From the NCBI RefSeq assembly GCF_002113375.1, contig NZ_NEHO01000001.1, positions 466,950-530,949 on the forward strand: a DNA stretch of 64,000 nucleotides. Direction: 5' to 3'. Made by a program: the position numbers and the translations under genes. The DNA comes from Pseudomonas sp. R37(2017). GTDB taxonomy: Bacteria > Pseudomonadota > Gammaproteobacteria > Pseudomonadales > Pseudomonadaceae. Every line of letters begins with the position of its first letter. Position 1 is the first letter of the stretch. The notes beneath the pieces were generated by a model. That model was not told the origin of the DNA and made no database searches. It saw only the letters and a list, made by a program, of their open reading frames with translations. Positions 46,885 through 55,928 of this stretch are shown piece after piece.

Positions 46885-46985
46885 TGTAGGAGCGAGCAAG
46901 CTCGCGATGGAGGCACAGGCACCGCGGGGTGTCAGGCAGCCAGTGTCATCGTTGACGACCATCGCGAGCTTGCTCGCTCCTACAG
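46885..46985. repeat. REPIN with conserved spacer motif
   Basis: TGTAGGAGCGAGCAAGCTCGCGATGG and an inverted copy flank a spacer that reads, on the minus strand, TCGTCAACGATGACACTGG then CTGCCTGACACCCCGCGGTGC. This nearly matches the REPIN spacers at 26764-26878 and 62345-62458. The rest of 46862-47074 holds nothing else seen. Confidence 0.88.
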
Positions 46986-47074
46986 GTGCTTGTACGCAAT
47001 TTCAGCTCGGATTCCCGCAGAAAATGGCCTGGTGACCGTCAGAGAACATAAGCACGCTATCGAAGCAGATGTAA

Positions 47075-47091
47075 GTGAATGTATCATTCAC
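47075..47091. promoter_or_regulatory. Palindrome 1 upstream of the MFS gene
   Basis: GTGAATG-TAT-CATTCAC, perfect 7-bp arms, 156 bp before the MFS ATG. It has the size and symmetry of a TetR- or MarR-family operator. Confidence 0.5.
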
Positions 47092-47120
47092 CCTTGATGT
47101 TCTGACGCCAGGCAGTTCGG

Positions 47121-47139
47121 CGGACAACACACTTGTCCG
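47121..47139. promoter_or_regulatory. Palindrome 2 upstream of the MFS gene
   Basis: CGGACAA-CACAC-TTGTCCG, perfect 7-bp arms with a 5-bp centre. The centre sequence and arms differ from the two flanking palindromes. Confidence 0.5.
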
Positions 47140-47143
47140 TCAG

Positions 47144-47162
47144 TCATTCCGCAATGGAATGA
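47144..47162. promoter_or_regulatory. Palindrome 3 upstream of the MFS gene
   Basis: TCATTCC-GCAAT-GGAATGA, perfect 7-bp arms with a 5-bp centre. It follows palindrome 2 by 4 bp; all three lie within 88 bp. Confidence 0.5.
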
Positions 47163-47246
47163 TTGCTATCACTCCAATCCCGCTTCCGCCGATTCGATCA
47201 GCCCATTAGCCTGCGCGCATCCCTTTCCGTACAGCGAGACCCCGTT

Positions 47247-48452
47247 ATGAACCCAGCGACCCAGGTGTCCCACGGCACCGCGACAATGACCCGAGGCATG
47301 GTGCTGCTCTTCGCCTTCTGCTGTGGCGCCATTGTCGCCAACATCTACTACGCCCAGCCGATCATCGGTCTGATCGCCCCGGACATCGGCCTGACCAACA
47401 CCATGGCCAGCCTGATCGTGTCCCTGACCCAGATCGGCTATGCGCTGGGGCTGTTCTTCCTGGTGCCGCTGGGGGACCTGCTGGAAAACCGCCGGTTGAT
47501 GATCATCACCACGCTGGTGGCGATCGCCAGCCTGCTGGGCGCGGCGTTCACCGACCAGCCGAATGTGTTTTTGCTGATTTCGCTGTTGGTGGGGTTCAGT
47601 TCGGTTTCGGTGCAGATCCTGATTCCGCTGGCCGCGCACCTGGCACCGGAAGAGAGCCGTGGCCGTGTGGTGGGCGGGATCATGGGTGGTTTGTTGCTCG
47701 GCATTCTGCTCGCCCGGCCGGTGTCCAGCGTCGTGGCCGACTACTTCGGCTGGCGGGCGATGTTCATGGTTGCCGCCATGTTGATGGCGGCCATCAGCCT
47801 CGTGCTGGCCATGACCATTCCCAAGCGTGAGCCCGACCATAGCGCTTCCTATGGCCAGCTGCTGGGCTCGTTGTGGACGTTGCTGCGCAATCAGCCAGTG
47901 CTGCGCCAGCGAGCGTTTTATCAAGGCTGCATGTTTGCCACCTTCAGCCTGTTCTGGACCGCCGTGCCGCTGGAACTGGCGCGCAATCACGGCTTGTCGC
48001 AGAGCGAGATCGCGATTTTCGCCCTGGTGGGAGCCATCGGCGCCATTGCCGCCCCGATCGCCGGACGCCTGGCCGATGCCGGTCACACCCGTATCGCGTC
48101 GTTGCTGGCGCTGTTGTTCGCCAGCCTGAGTTTCCTGCCGGCGTTTATCCATCCGGCGTACAGCGTCATCGGCCTGGCCATCACCGGCGTGGTGCTCGAC
48201 TTTTGCGTGCAGATGAACATGGTCCTCGGCCAACGTGCGGTGTACGCCCTCGACGGCAAAAGCCGCAGCCGCCTCAATGCGCTGTACATGACCAGCATCT
48301 TCATCGGCGGCGCCTTCGGCTCCTCGGTGGCCAGCGCTGTGTACGAACACGGCGGCTGGTTGTGGATCGTGCTTGTCGGCAGTGCATTTCCGCTGTTGGC
48401 GTTGCTGCGGTTCCTGAGTGTTTCGCAAAAGGTTTCGCTGGCGACGGCCTAA
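47247..48452 (+). CDS. Major facilitator superfamily transporter (drug/efflux-like)
   Basis: A 401-residue MFS protein with 12 hydrophobic segments. The loop 2-3 motif GDLLENRRLMI, the LAPEESRGRVVGGIMGGLLLG region and GDLLENRR fit the DHA1-like exporters. The start MNPATQVSHGTATMTRGM was chosen; an upstream extension lies in the palindrome region. Substrate cannot be inferred. Three perfect palindromes precede it, and the unlinked LysR gene at 49297 is not adjacent, so the regulator is unknown. Confidence 0.88.
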   Translation: MNPATQVSHGTATMTRGMVLLFAFCCGAIVANIYYAQPIIGLIAPDIGLTNTMASLIVSLTQIGYALGLFFLVPLGDLLENRRLMIITTLVAIASLLGAAFTDQPNVFLLISLLVGFSSVSVQILIPLAAHLAPEESRGRVVGGIMGGLLLGILLARPVSSVVADYFGWRAMFMVAAMLMAAISLVLAMTIPKREPDHSASYGQLLGSLWTLLRNQPVLRQRAFYQGCMFATFSLFWTAVPLELARNHGLSQSEIAIFALVGAIGAIAAPIAGRLADAGHTRIASLLALLFASLSFLPAFIHPAYSVIGLAITGVVLDFCVQMNMVLGQRAVYALDGKSRSRLNALYMTSIFIGGAFGSSVASAVYEHGGWLWIVLVGSAFPLLALLRFLSVSQKVSLATA

Positions 48453-48494
48453 GCTTTAGAAAGCTTGCCAGCAAATGCCAGCGGTGCCCCCAAT

Positions 48495-48899
48495 TCATTG
48501 TCGAACCAGCTTCTCCATCGCCGCATCCGCCAAAAATGAGGAGCGGCTTTTGACGTTGTGCTCGCGCACATAGCGGTCGATGCGCTGTATGACATAGCCG
48601 GGCAGCGTGACATTGACCTTCTCGGTCTTGCCCATGTATGGCGAGATGTCCAGTTCCAGCATGCCCCAGCCCATGTCGGCGAATTCCGGATTGCCGCGGT
48701 GCAATGCCGCCGAAGTCGGCATCGGAATCGTATCGCCGTCTGCAGCCATCTCCTGCAGCAGGATGTGGGCAATTTCGACGGCTGCGTTGTACGCCTCTTC
48801 AAAAGTATCCCCGGCGGTCACCGCACCTGGAATATCGGGGATCTGGATACCGATGGCGGTGTTCTCATCGCCCCATTCGATACAGATTGGATATTGCAT
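48495..48899 (-). CDS. hicB: HicB-family antitoxin
   Basis: A 134-residue antitoxin. The N-terminal HicB domain (YPICIEWGDENTAIGIQIPD, then GDTFEEAYNAAVEIAHILL) binds the toxin. The C-terminal ribbon-helix-helix (VNVTLPGYVIQRIDRYV and SRSSFLADAAMEKL) binds DNA. The ATG overlaps the hicA stop as TAATG, so toxin and antitoxin are coupled with toxin first, the usual hicAB order. It probably represses its own promoter through the inverted repeat at 49142-49157. Confidence 0.93.
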   Translation of the reverse strand: MQYPICIEWGDENTAIGIQIPDIPGAVTAGDTFEEAYNAAVEIAHILLQEMAADGDTIPMPTSAALHRGNPEFADMGWGMLELDISPYMGKTEKVNVTLPGYVIQRIDRYVREHNVKSRSSFLADAAMEKLVRQ

Positions 48900-49114
48900 T
48901 ATGGATCTCCTGCGTAACTGGCTGGCGGGCAGTTCAGCCCGGCCCGCCTCCTGATGCTCTTGACCGTCCCGATCGGTAAATCCTTCTTTGGATGAGGGAC
49001 GGGAATGGTGTATGGGTTGTAAGCATGCGTGAAGATGTGATGACTGCCAGTAACCCGGTCCAGGGTCCAACCCGCTTCCACCAACTCCTTGATCAATAGC
49101 CTGCTCTGCACCAC
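48899..49114 (-). CDS. hicA: HicA-family mRNA interferase toxin
   Basis: A 71-residue toxin of the HicA (YcfA) dsRBD-like fold that cleaves mRNA. The catalytic histidine is in VTGSHHIFTH, and the C-terminal helix is IGTVKSIRRRAGL. The start is one of two tandem GTG codons; GGAGG lies just upstream, better spaced for the second (49111). GTG starts may keep toxin levels below antitoxin. The pair is a single mobile-type module in otherwise core DNA. Confidence 0.92.
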   Translation of the reverse strand: MVQSRLLIKELVEAGWTLDRVTGSHHIFTHAYNPYTIPVPHPKKDLPIGTVKSIRRRAGLNCPPASYAGDP

Positions 49115-49141
49115 CAGCCTCCTTGCTTGGCAAAAACAAAA

Positions 49142-49157
49142 ATAACCCTAGAGTTAT
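49142..49157. promoter_or_regulatory. Candidate hicAB operator
   Basis: ATAAC-CCTAGA-GTTAT, an inverted repeat in an AT-rich stretch 28 bp before the hicA start, where the antitoxin would be expected to bind. Confidence 0.45.
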
Positions 49158-49296
49158 CTTTACTCAAGCACAGAAAACCGAAGCACGACGTTCGGTTGTT
49201 TAACAGAGTGTGAGGCAAGCCCCTGATGGAAGCCCTGCCGTTCCCGATTACACTGGGACTTCCAATAACTTCCGGTTTTTGCACAAGGACCGCTCA

Positions 49297-50184
49297 ATGG
49301 ACCGCCTCGGCGCAATGGAAACTTTCGTCTGTGTGGTGGAGACCGGGTCGTTTTCCGCGGCTGCCCGGCGCCTGGACATCGGCCAGCCGGCCGTGTCGAA
49401 AACCATCGCACAACTCGAATCGCGGTTGGCGGTGCGGCTGTTGCTGCGCTCGACCCGTGGCCTGACACCCACCGAGGCCGGGCTGGCCTTTTTCGAACGG
49501 GCCAGGCGCGCCATCGAAGAAGCCGACGAGGCCGATAACGCCGCACGTGGTTCCGCTGGCGGGCTGAGCGGCAACCTGCGCATCTGCGCGGCGGTCACCT
49601 TCGGTCGGCTGCACATCGTGCCGCACCTTGGGCCTTTCCTTGAACAAAACCCGGCGCTGAACATCGATCTGATGCTCGATGATCGCAACGTCAACCTGGT
49701 GGAAGAAGGCGTCGACATCGCCCTGCGCCTGGGCGAGCTGAGCGACTCGGCGCTGACCGCCCGCAAGATCGCCGAATGCCGGCGCATGGTACTGGGCACA
49801 CCGGCGTACTTCGCAAAACACGGCGAGCCCACCTGCCCCGCCGACCTGTGCAGGCATCAGGCAATCGTCTACTCCCTCGGTGGTGGCGCAAACTGGCCAT
49901 TCAACAAGGCCGGCGAAGAGCAGTCGGTAATCATCAACGGCCGGATCCGCGTCAACGCCGCCGAGGGTTTGCGTGAAGCCGTGCTGGCCGATCAAGGGCT
50001 GGCCATGGCCTCGCAATGGATGTTCGCGCCGGAACTGGCGGATGGTTCGGTCCGGGAAGTGATGAAGGACTGGACACTGCCGAACCTGGATCTGTGGGCC
50101 GTTTTCCCCACCGGGAGAATGGCCAGCGCCAAGGCCCGGGCGTTTGTGGAGTATGTGCAGGGGTTGTTGGCCAGGAAGGCCTGA
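49297..50184 (+). CDS. LysR-family transcriptional regulator
   Basis: A 295-residue LTTR. The helix-turn-helix is at about residues 4-63 (METFVCVVETGSFSAAARRL and QPAVSKTIAQLE), followed by the effector-binding domain with TFGRLHIVPHLGPFL and DDRNVNLVEEGVDIALRLG. The last pattern is common in CrgA/DmlR-like regulators of unknown ligand. The start MDRLGAMETF is preceded by AAGGA. Its target is unclear: neighbours are hicAB (divergent) and phnN (convergent). Confidence 0.9.
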   Translation: MDRLGAMETFVCVVETGSFSAAARRLDIGQPAVSKTIAQLESRLAVRLLLRSTRGLTPTEAGLAFFERARRAIEEADEADNAARGSAGGLSGNLRICAAVTFGRLHIVPHLGPFLEQNPALNIDLMLDDRNVNLVEEGVDIALRLGELSDSALTARKIAECRRMVLGTPAYFAKHGEPTCPADLCRHQAIVYSLGGGANWPFNKAGEEQSVIINGRIRVNAAEGLREAVLADQGLAMASQWMFAPELADGSVREVMKDWTLPNLDLWAVFPTGRMASAKARAFVEYVQGLLARKA

Positions 50185-50251
50185 CCGACCGTTCAATCAA
50201 GGTCAAATGACCGCAGGCTGCGTCAGCTCCCGCAATGACCGCGTACGTACG

Positions 50252-50845
50252 TCATCGCTCGTGTTCGTTCCCCGCTGCGTCAATGCCTTGGGCATGCACG
50301 TCAATACAGGCCAGCAAACGCTGGACCGTATGCTCAAGCGCCCCGGAGTTGTCGAGCAGGTGCACGGCCGGGTCTTGCGCCAGCAGTTGCTCGTTGAAAC
50401 GGGCATTGCGTGCCAAACGCTGATCGATCTCGATCAGCGACTCACGCCCGCGCTCCAGCAGTCGTTGACGCAATACAGCCTGGTCCACGGTCAGCAACAC
50501 CACCAACACATTCGGATAGCGCAGACGCGTATTTTGCAAATGCCCCCGGGAGCCATTGATCAGTACGTCCTGCCCGGCAGCCAGCCAATCGTCGATTTCC
50601 CGCGGGATGCCATAGGACAACCCATTGGCATGCCAGCTCAGGGCAAATGCGCCCCGGGCCTGCATATCGGCGAACTGCCGGGCACTGACGCCCAGCGCCT
50701 CTTCGCCCACGGCTTCGGCCGAGCGCGTGATGACCCGCCGCACGATGCGGCAGCCGCGTTCGGCCAGCCTCGTTCGCGCGGCATCCAGCAGGCTGTCCTT
50801 GCCCGAACCTGAAGGCCCGATGAGATAGATCAACCTGCCTGACAT
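50252..50845 (-). CDS. phnN: Ribose 1,5-bisphosphate phosphokinase PhnN-like
   Basis: A 197-residue kinase with the P-loop GPSGSGKDS (10-18) and guanylate-kinase-like segments (VITRSAEAVGEEALGVS and ALSWHANGLSYGIP). PhnN makes PRPP from ribose 1,5-bisphosphate in phosphonate degradation. No phn genes are adjacent; it is the last gene after the ccm operon and lipoprotein, 14 bp from the latter. AGAGG precedes the ATG; a TTG one codon upstream is an unlikely start. It may serve general PRPP salvage rather than phosphonates. Confidence 0.88.
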   Translation of the reverse strand: MSGRLIYLIGPSGSGKDSLLDAARTRLAERGCRIVRRVITRSAEAVGEEALGVSARQFADMQARGAFALSWHANGLSYGIPREIDDWLAAGQDVLINGSRGHLQNTRLRYPNVLVVLLTVDQAVLRQRLLERGRESLIEIDQRLARNARFNEQLLAQDPAVHLLDNSGALEHTVQRLLACIDVHAQGIDAAGNEHER

Positions 50846-50859
50846 CAAACCACCCTCTT

Positions 50860-51267
50860 TTACTGCCCGAACTGCCGCCCCAGGCCACCCGGCACACCGT
50901 GGATGTCAGTCTCTTCCCACGGCCCGTTCGGACTGATCGACCGGCTCCAGCCGTTATCCCAGCGGTAATAGGTGCGCTGGCGATAAAAGGTATTGGGTTG
51001 GTTATCGAGCACATAAACCCCCAGCTTCGGATCCCAGTGGCTATTGCCCCCGGGTGGTGGCGCGAAGCTGGCGGAGGTGCGTGGCAACGGCTTGGAGGGC
51101 TTGGCCGGTATGGTCGGCTTGCTCGGCACGGGCGACGTCGATGGCGTTGGACTGGGCTGCGACGGCGGGAACGGTGGCGGCGCCTGATGTTCCGTTGGTT
51201 GCTGGACCGCACAAGCGCTTAACCCCATAACGACGCTGAGCAGGGTGATACGAGCGAATGCGGTCAT
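50860..51267 (-). CDS. Proline-rich lipoprotein of unknown function
   Basis: A 135-residue predicted lipoprotein with a lipobox LSAC (Cys19). Residues 28-68 are a Pro/Ser/Thr/Lys-rich linker, and the C-terminal 60 residues carry aromatic pairs (TFYRQRTYYRWDNGWSRS and NGPWEETDIHGVPGGLG) typical of small beta-structured domains. It starts 15 bp after the ccmI stop and ends 14 bp before phnN, so it is likely the penultimate gene of the ccm transcript. I do not recognise a characterised family. Confidence 0.8.
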   Translation of the reverse strand: MTAFARITLLSVVMGLSACAVQQPTEHQAPPPFPPSQPSPTPSTSPVPSKPTIPAKPSKPLPRTSASFAPPPGGNSHWDPKLGVYVLDNQPNTFYRQRTYYRWDNGWSRSISPNGPWEETDIHGVPGGLGRQFGQ

Positions 51268-51282
51268 GATTGCGTTTTCCTG

Positions 51283-52485
51283 TTATTTGTCCGGGCTGTC
51301 GATAGTCAGTGTCTGCGGCGCGGTGGTGCTGCTGGCCAGGGGCTGGCTGCGACCGATCCATTCGCCGGCGGTGGGTTTGCCGGCACGGGAAATGCGCGCA
51401 ACCAGTTGGACTTCAGGGAAGTTCGACAGTTTCAATTGCGGCATCATCGCATCGGCATCACCCAGTTCGACAGTCACCGGCAGATCAGCCACGGTCATGC
51501 GCTTGACCGCCAGTGGGGCCGGAGGACCGGAGATCGCACGGGCGAAGATGAACACGCTGTCACCCGGCTGAACCCTGGCTTTCAAATCCGCAGCCAGATC
51601 GACGCTGACCTTGAGCAACGCCGAGGCCTTGGCCGCCGGTGCTTGCGCAACCTTGCCGCCACTGGCCACCAGCTTCTCCGTGGCCCGGGTGATCCCGCCT
51701 TGCAACGCCTCGCGGGATTTGTCGTCCGGTGGCAACTGCGCCAACAGGCGATTCCAATAGTCGATGGCGTCCTGATAACGCTCGCCTTCAAACGCGGCGA
51801 TGCCAAGCAGGCCGAGGCTGGTGACCTCCTTCGGATCAGCCTTGAGCGCTTCGTCGGTCAGGGCCTGGACCTTGTCCGACCACTTCTTGCCATCGGCGAA
51901 ATACTGGGCCTGGGCCCATTGACCGAGCAGCTCTGGCTGACGACCGGCCAGGTTCACCGTGCGTTCGAACATCTTCGCCGCGTCCGCCGGGCGATCCTGA
52001 GCCATATAGGCTCGACCGAGGAAGTACATGCCTTCGGCGGAATCCGGTTGAGCGGCGACCACGCGCTCCAGGCGCTGGGTCATTTCTTCCATCGACTTGG
52101 GTGCCTGGGAGAATTCGCGGGTCAGTTCGACCTTGTCGCTGGCACCGTAATGCATGTACAGCCCCAGTCCCAGCACCGGCACCAGAACGGCCGCCAGCAA
52201 CGGCAAGGGTTTGCCCAGACGCGACACCCGTGGCGCTTCGACGCCCTCGGTATCCGCCAGCAACTCACGGGCGGCTTCAGCGCGACCGGCGTCCATTTGC
52301 GCGGCATCGAGCACGCCCTCTTCCTGCTGAGTCTGCAACTCAGCCACACGCTCCTGATAAAGCGCGACGTTGAGGGCGGTACGATCCTCTTCACGCTGGG
52401 CGCGACGGCTGCGCAGCACCGGGATCAACAGAAAACTCAGGGCAACCAGAAGCAGCAGACCTGCAGCGAGCCAGAAATCAATCAT
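51283..52485 (-). CDS. ccmI: Cytochrome c biogenesis protein CcmI (CycH)
   Basis: A 400-residue inner-membrane protein. Two N-terminal TM helices flank a cytoplasmic loop (TM1 about 3-22, TM2 about 94-110) and the C-terminal half holds TPR-like repeats that chaperone apocytochromes ([29 protein letters not shown]). The start [16 protein letters not shown] overlaps the ccmH stop by 8 bp. It presents apocytochrome c to CcmF and CcmH. Confidence 0.95.
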   Translation of the reverse strand: MIDFWLAAGLLLLVALSFLLIPVLRSRRAQREEDRTALNVALYQERVAELQTQQEEGVLDAAQMDAGRAEAARELLADTEGVEAPRVSRLGKPLPLLAAVLVPVLGLGLYMHYGASDKVELTREFSQAPKSMEEMTQRLERVVAAQPDSAEGMYFLGRAYMAQDRPADAAKMFERTVNLAGRQPELLGQWAQAQYFADGKKWSDKVQALTDEALKADPKEVTSLGLLGIAAFEGERYQDAIDYWNRLLAQLPPDDKSREALQGGITRATEKLVASGGKVAQAPAAKASALLKVSVDLAADLKARVQPGDSVFIFARAISGPPAPLAVKRMTVADLPVTVELGDADAMMPQLKLSNFPEVQLVARISRAGKPTAGEWIGRSQPLASSTTAPQTLTIDSPDK

Positions 52486-52951
52486 TCTTGGTTTTATCCA
52501 ACAGGTGGTCGAGGCGCGAGCGCTCCTCGGCAGACAGCGAGCCCGGGGTGTCGGTGCGTTGCACGCGCCGACGGCGGACAATCACCGCGATGATCACGAC
52601 ACCGCCCAGCAGCAGGCCGGCGGGGCCGAACCAGAGCAAGGCGGTCTTGGCATTCAGGGCCGGTTTGTAGCGGACGAAATCACCGTAGCGATCAACCATG
52701 AAGTCGATGATCTGCTGGTTGTCCTTGCCCTCGCCAAGCATGCGGAAAATCTCTTTGCGCAGGTCGGCGGCAATCGGCGCATTGGAGTCGGCGATGTCCT
52801 GGTTCTGGCACTTGGGGCAACGCAGCTCCTTGGTCAGCTCACGAAAACGCTCGCGATCCCCTTCCCTGGCGAATTCGTAGGTGTCGATGGCCGCGTGGGC
52901 CGCACCCGCCAGGCTCAAGCCCAGTACAGCGGCAGCAATCCAGCGCTTCAT
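52478..52951 (-). CDS. ccmH: Cytochrome c maturation thioreductase CcmH (CycL)
   Basis: A 157-residue periplasmic-facing protein anchored by one C-terminal TM helix (about 105-125). A signal peptide precedes the redox motif RCPKCQNQD with Cys45 and Cys48, which reduces the apocytochrome heme-binding cysteines. It overlaps ccmG by 4 bp and ccmI by 8 bp. Confidence 0.96.
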   Translation of the reverse strand: MKRWIAAAVLGLSLAGAAHAAIDTYEFAREGDRERFRELTKELRCPKCQNQDIADSNAPIAADLRKEIFRMLGEGKDNQQIIDFMVDRYGDFVRYKPALNAKTALLWFGPAGLLLGGVVIIAVIVRRRRVQRTDTPGSLSAEERSRLDHLLDKTKND

Positions 52952-53484
52952 GGCTTGGCCTCGTCGACCAGCGCCTGATACTTGGCCGCCAGTTTTTCAC
53001 GCCAGACCTGCTCGTCGATCACGCCGACAAACTTGTCGCGGATGATGCCCCTGGCGTCTATGAAGAAGGTTTCCGGCGCACCGTATACACCGAGATTCAG
53101 GCCCAGCGAGCCGTCATCGTCACGAATGTCCAGCACATACGGATTGTGGAAGTCCGTCAGCCACTTCAAGGCATCGGCGTTGGTGTCCTTGTAGTTGATG
53201 CCGTAGATCACCACGCCTTGCTGGGCCAGCTTGTTCAACACCGGGTGCTCGACCCGGCAGGAAATGCACCAGGTGCCCCAGACGTTGACCAGCGCTGGTT
53301 TGCCCAGGATGTCGGCCTTGCTCAACGTCTTGTCGCCCTGCACCGACGGCAGGGAAAACTCCGGGAACGGCTTGTTGATCATCGCCGAGGGCAACTCGGC
53401 GGGATCCAGGTACAGCCCACGGTAAAGGAATACAGCGACCACCAGAAAAATCGCCAGTGGCAACAACATCAACCAACGCTTCAT
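52948..53484 (-). CDS. ccmG: Thiol:disulfide interchange protein CcmG/DsbE
   Basis: A 178-residue membrane-anchored thioredoxin-like protein with one N-terminal TM helix (about 4-22) and the active site WCISC (Cys73, Cys76) in WGTWCISCRVEHP. It transfers reductant to CcmH or apocytochrome c. GVYGAPETFFID is the cis-proline loop. It overlaps ccmF by 4 bp (ATGA). Confidence 0.96.
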   Translation of the reverse strand: MKRWLMLLPLAIFLVVAVFLYRGLYLDPAELPSAMINKPFPEFSLPSVQGDKTLSKADILGKPALVNVWGTWCISCRVEHPVLNKLAQQGVVIYGINYKDTNADALKWLTDFHNPYVLDIRDDDGSLGLNLGVYGAPETFFIDARGIIRDKFVGVIDEQVWREKLAAKYQALVDEAKP

Positions 53485-55469
53485 GCAGTGGCTCCCGACA
53501 TGCCCAGTGCTTCACGCACACGGCTTTTGACCTTGACCCGATAACGCCGATCCAGCGCCGCCAGCAAGCCGCCTGCACCTGTCAGCAAACCACCGAACCA
53601 GATCCAGCGCACGAACGGCTTGACGTGCACGCGCACAGCCCAGGCGCCGTTACCCAGGGGCTCGCCGAGGGCGACATAGAGGTCGCGGGTGAAACCGGCG
53701 TCGATGCCCGCTTCGGTCATCACCGAATTCTGCACGGTGTACAGGCGTTTTTCCGGGTGCAGCACGCTGACTTCCTTGCCGTCGCGGATCACCCGTACGG
53801 TGCCCTTGTCGGAGGTGAAGTTCGGGCCTTCGAAGTGCTTGGCGCCTTCGAAAATGAAGTGATAACCGGCCAGGTCCATGGACTCGCCCGGTGCCAGGCG
53901 CAGGTCACGCTCGGCACTGTTCTGGCTCGACAGCACGACACCCAGCGCACACACGGCGATGCCCAGGTGCGCGACCTGCATGCCCCAGTAGCTGCGGGTC
54001 AGCGTCGACAAGCCTTTGATCAGGCCTTTGTGCCGAGTCTTGTCGAAGATGTCACGCACGCCGGCCAGCAACACCCAGGCGGCGAGCATGAAGGTGGCGA
54101 GCACGGCCCAGTTGAAATCGCCGTACGCGACCCCGGCCACCACGGCCATGGCGGCGCTGCCCAGCAAGACCGGAGTCAGCATGCTCGCCAGCCATTTCAG
54201 CGGGGTGTCTTTCCAGCGCACGATCACGCCGACCGCCATCACCACCATCAGCAACGCCATCAACGGAATGAACAGCGCGTTGAAGTACGGCGGGCCGACC
54301 GACAGTTTGGCGCCGGTCATGGCGTCCAGAATCAGCGGGTACAAGGTGCCGAGCAGAATCATCGACGCCGCCACCACCAGCACCAGGTTGTTGCCCAGCA
54401 ACAGGGTTTCCCGGGACCAGAGGTTGAAGCCGACCTGGCTCTTGACCACCGGCGCGCGCAGGGCGAACAGCGTCAATGAACCACCGACCACGAACAGCAG
54501 GAAAATCAGGATGAACACGCCGCGCTCCGGATCGGACGCAAAGGCGTGCACCGAGGTCAGCACGCCGGAACGCACGAGGAAGGTGCCCAGCAGGCTCAAG
54601 GAGAATGCGGCGATGGCCAGCAACACGGTCCAGCTCTTGAACACGCCACGTTTTTCCGTGACCGCCAACGAGTGAATCAGTGCGGTGCCCACCAGCCATG
54701 GCATGAACGAGGCGTTTTCCACCGGGTCCCAGAACCACCAGCCACCCCAGCCGAGTTCGTAGTACGCCCACCACGAGCCGAGGGTGATGCCGATGCCCAG
54801 GAACGCCCAGGCCACGATGGTCCACGGACGCGACCAGCGCGCCCACGCGGCATCCAGGCGACCGCCCATCAGCGCGGCGATGGCGAAGGCGAAGGCCACC
54901 GAGAAGCCGACGTAGCCCATGTACAGCATCGGCGGATGCACGATCAGGCCGATGTCTTGCAGCAGCGGGTTGAGGTCGGCACCGTCGCCAGGCACTTGCG
55001 GCAGGATGCGCTTGAACGGGTTGGAGGTCATGATCAGGAACAGCAGGAAACCGCTGCTGATCATGCCCATCACCGCCAGCACGCGGGCCAGCATGACCTG
55101 CGGCAACTGCCGGGAAAACACCGACACCGCGAAGGTCCAGCCGCCAAGAATCAAGGCCCACAACAGCAGGGAACCTTCGTGGGCACCCCACACGGCGCTG
55201 AACTTGTAGTACCACGGCAAGGCGCTGTTGGAGTTGTTGGCCACATAGGCCACGGAGAAGTCATCGACCATGAAGGCATAGGTCAGGCAACCGAAGGCAA
55301 ACGCCAGAAAGGTGAACTGCCCCCACGCGGCCGGCTGGGCCAGGCTCATCCACAGGCGCTCGCCGCGCCAGGCACCGAGCAATGGCACCACGGCCTGGGC
55401 CAGGGCGAAGCACAGGGCCAGGATCATCGCCAGATGACCCAGCTCGGGAATAAAGATGCCGGATGTCAT
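53481..55469 (-). CDS. ccmF: Heme lyase CcmF
   Basis: A 662-residue polytopic inner-membrane protein, about 14-15 TM helices, that attaches heme from CcmE to apocytochrome c. The WWD motif GWGGWWFWDPVENASFMPW is visible near residue 235, with flanking conserved histidines (IVHPPMLYMGYVG). Length matches the family. It lies 3 bp after ccmE. Confidence 0.97.
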   Translation of the reverse strand: MTSGIFIPELGHLAMILALCFALAQAVVPLLGAWRGERLWMSLAQPAAWGQFTFLAFAFGCLTYAFMVDDFSVAYVANNSNSALPWYYKFSAVWGAHEGSLLLWALILGGWTFAVSVFSRQLPQVMLARVLAVMGMISSGFLLFLIMTSNPFKRILPQVPGDGADLNPLLQDIGLIVHPPMLYMGYVGFSVAFAFAIAALMGGRLDAAWARWSRPWTIVAWAFLGIGITLGSWWAYYELGWGGWWFWDPVENASFMPWLVGTALIHSLAVTEKRGVFKSWTVLLAIAAFSLSLLGTFLVRSGVLTSVHAFASDPERGVFILIFLLFVVGGSLTLFALRAPVVKSQVGFNLWSRETLLLGNNLVLVVAASMILLGTLYPLILDAMTGAKLSVGPPYFNALFIPLMALLMVVMAVGVIVRWKDTPLKWLASMLTPVLLGSAAMAVVAGVAYGDFNWAVLATFMLAAWVLLAGVRDIFDKTRHKGLIKGLSTLTRSYWGMQVAHLGIAVCALGVVLSSQNSAERDLRLAPGESMDLAGYHFIFEGAKHFEGPNFTSDKGTVRVIRDGKEVSVLHPEKRLYTVQNSVMTEAGIDAGFTRDLYVALGEPLGNGAWAVRVHVKPFVRWIWFGGLLTGAGGLLAALDRRYRVKVKSRVREALGMSGATA

Positions 55470-55472
55470 GGA

Positions 55473-55928
55473 TCAACCCTCCTTCGCGGGCGTTGGAGCC
55501 GATTGACCGCTGTCTTTGAGCGCCTTGGTCACTTCCGGCGGCATGTACTTCTCATCGTGCTTGGCCAGCACTTCATCGGCCACCACCACGCCATCGGCAT
55601 TGAGCTTGCCCAGGGCGACGATGCCCTGCCCTTCGCGGAACAGGTCCGGAAGGATGCCGCGATAGGTGATGGTCACGGATTTGTTGAAGTCGGTGACGAC
55701 GAACTTCACGTCCAGGGAATCACTGGAACGCTGCAACGAACCGGCCTCGACCATGCCTCCGGCGCGGATGCGCGTGTCATGCGGGGCTTCTCCGTTGGCA
55801 ATCTGCGTGGGGGTGTAGAACAGATTGATATTCTGCTGCAGGGCGCTCAGGGCCAGGCCGACGGCAGCGCCGACCCCGACGAGGATCGCGAGAATGATGA
55901 CAAGACGCTTTTTGCGCAGCGGATTCAC
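55473..55928 (-). CDS. ccmE: Periplasmic heme chaperone CcmE
   Basis: A 151-residue protein anchored by one N-terminal helix (about 8-28) with an OB-fold periplasmic domain. His124 and Tyr128 in [10 protein letters not shown] are the covalent heme-binding and ligand residues. It receives heme from CcmC/CcmAB and delivers it to CcmF. The C-terminal tail is flexible. ATG overlaps the ccmD stop by 4 bp. Confidence 0.97.
   Translation of the reverse strand: MNPLRKKRLVIILAILVGVGAAVGLALSALQQNINLFYTPTQIANGEAPHDTRIRAGGMVEAGSLQRSSDSLDVKFVVTDFNKSVTITYRGILPDLFREGQGIVALGKLNADGVVVADEVLAKHDEKYMPPEVTKALKDSGQSAPTPAKEG

Noticed and set aside
48495..49157. Signs of a larger mobile element around hicAB
   Set aside because: No integrase, transposase, att-like direct repeats or strong composition change was noticed near the module.
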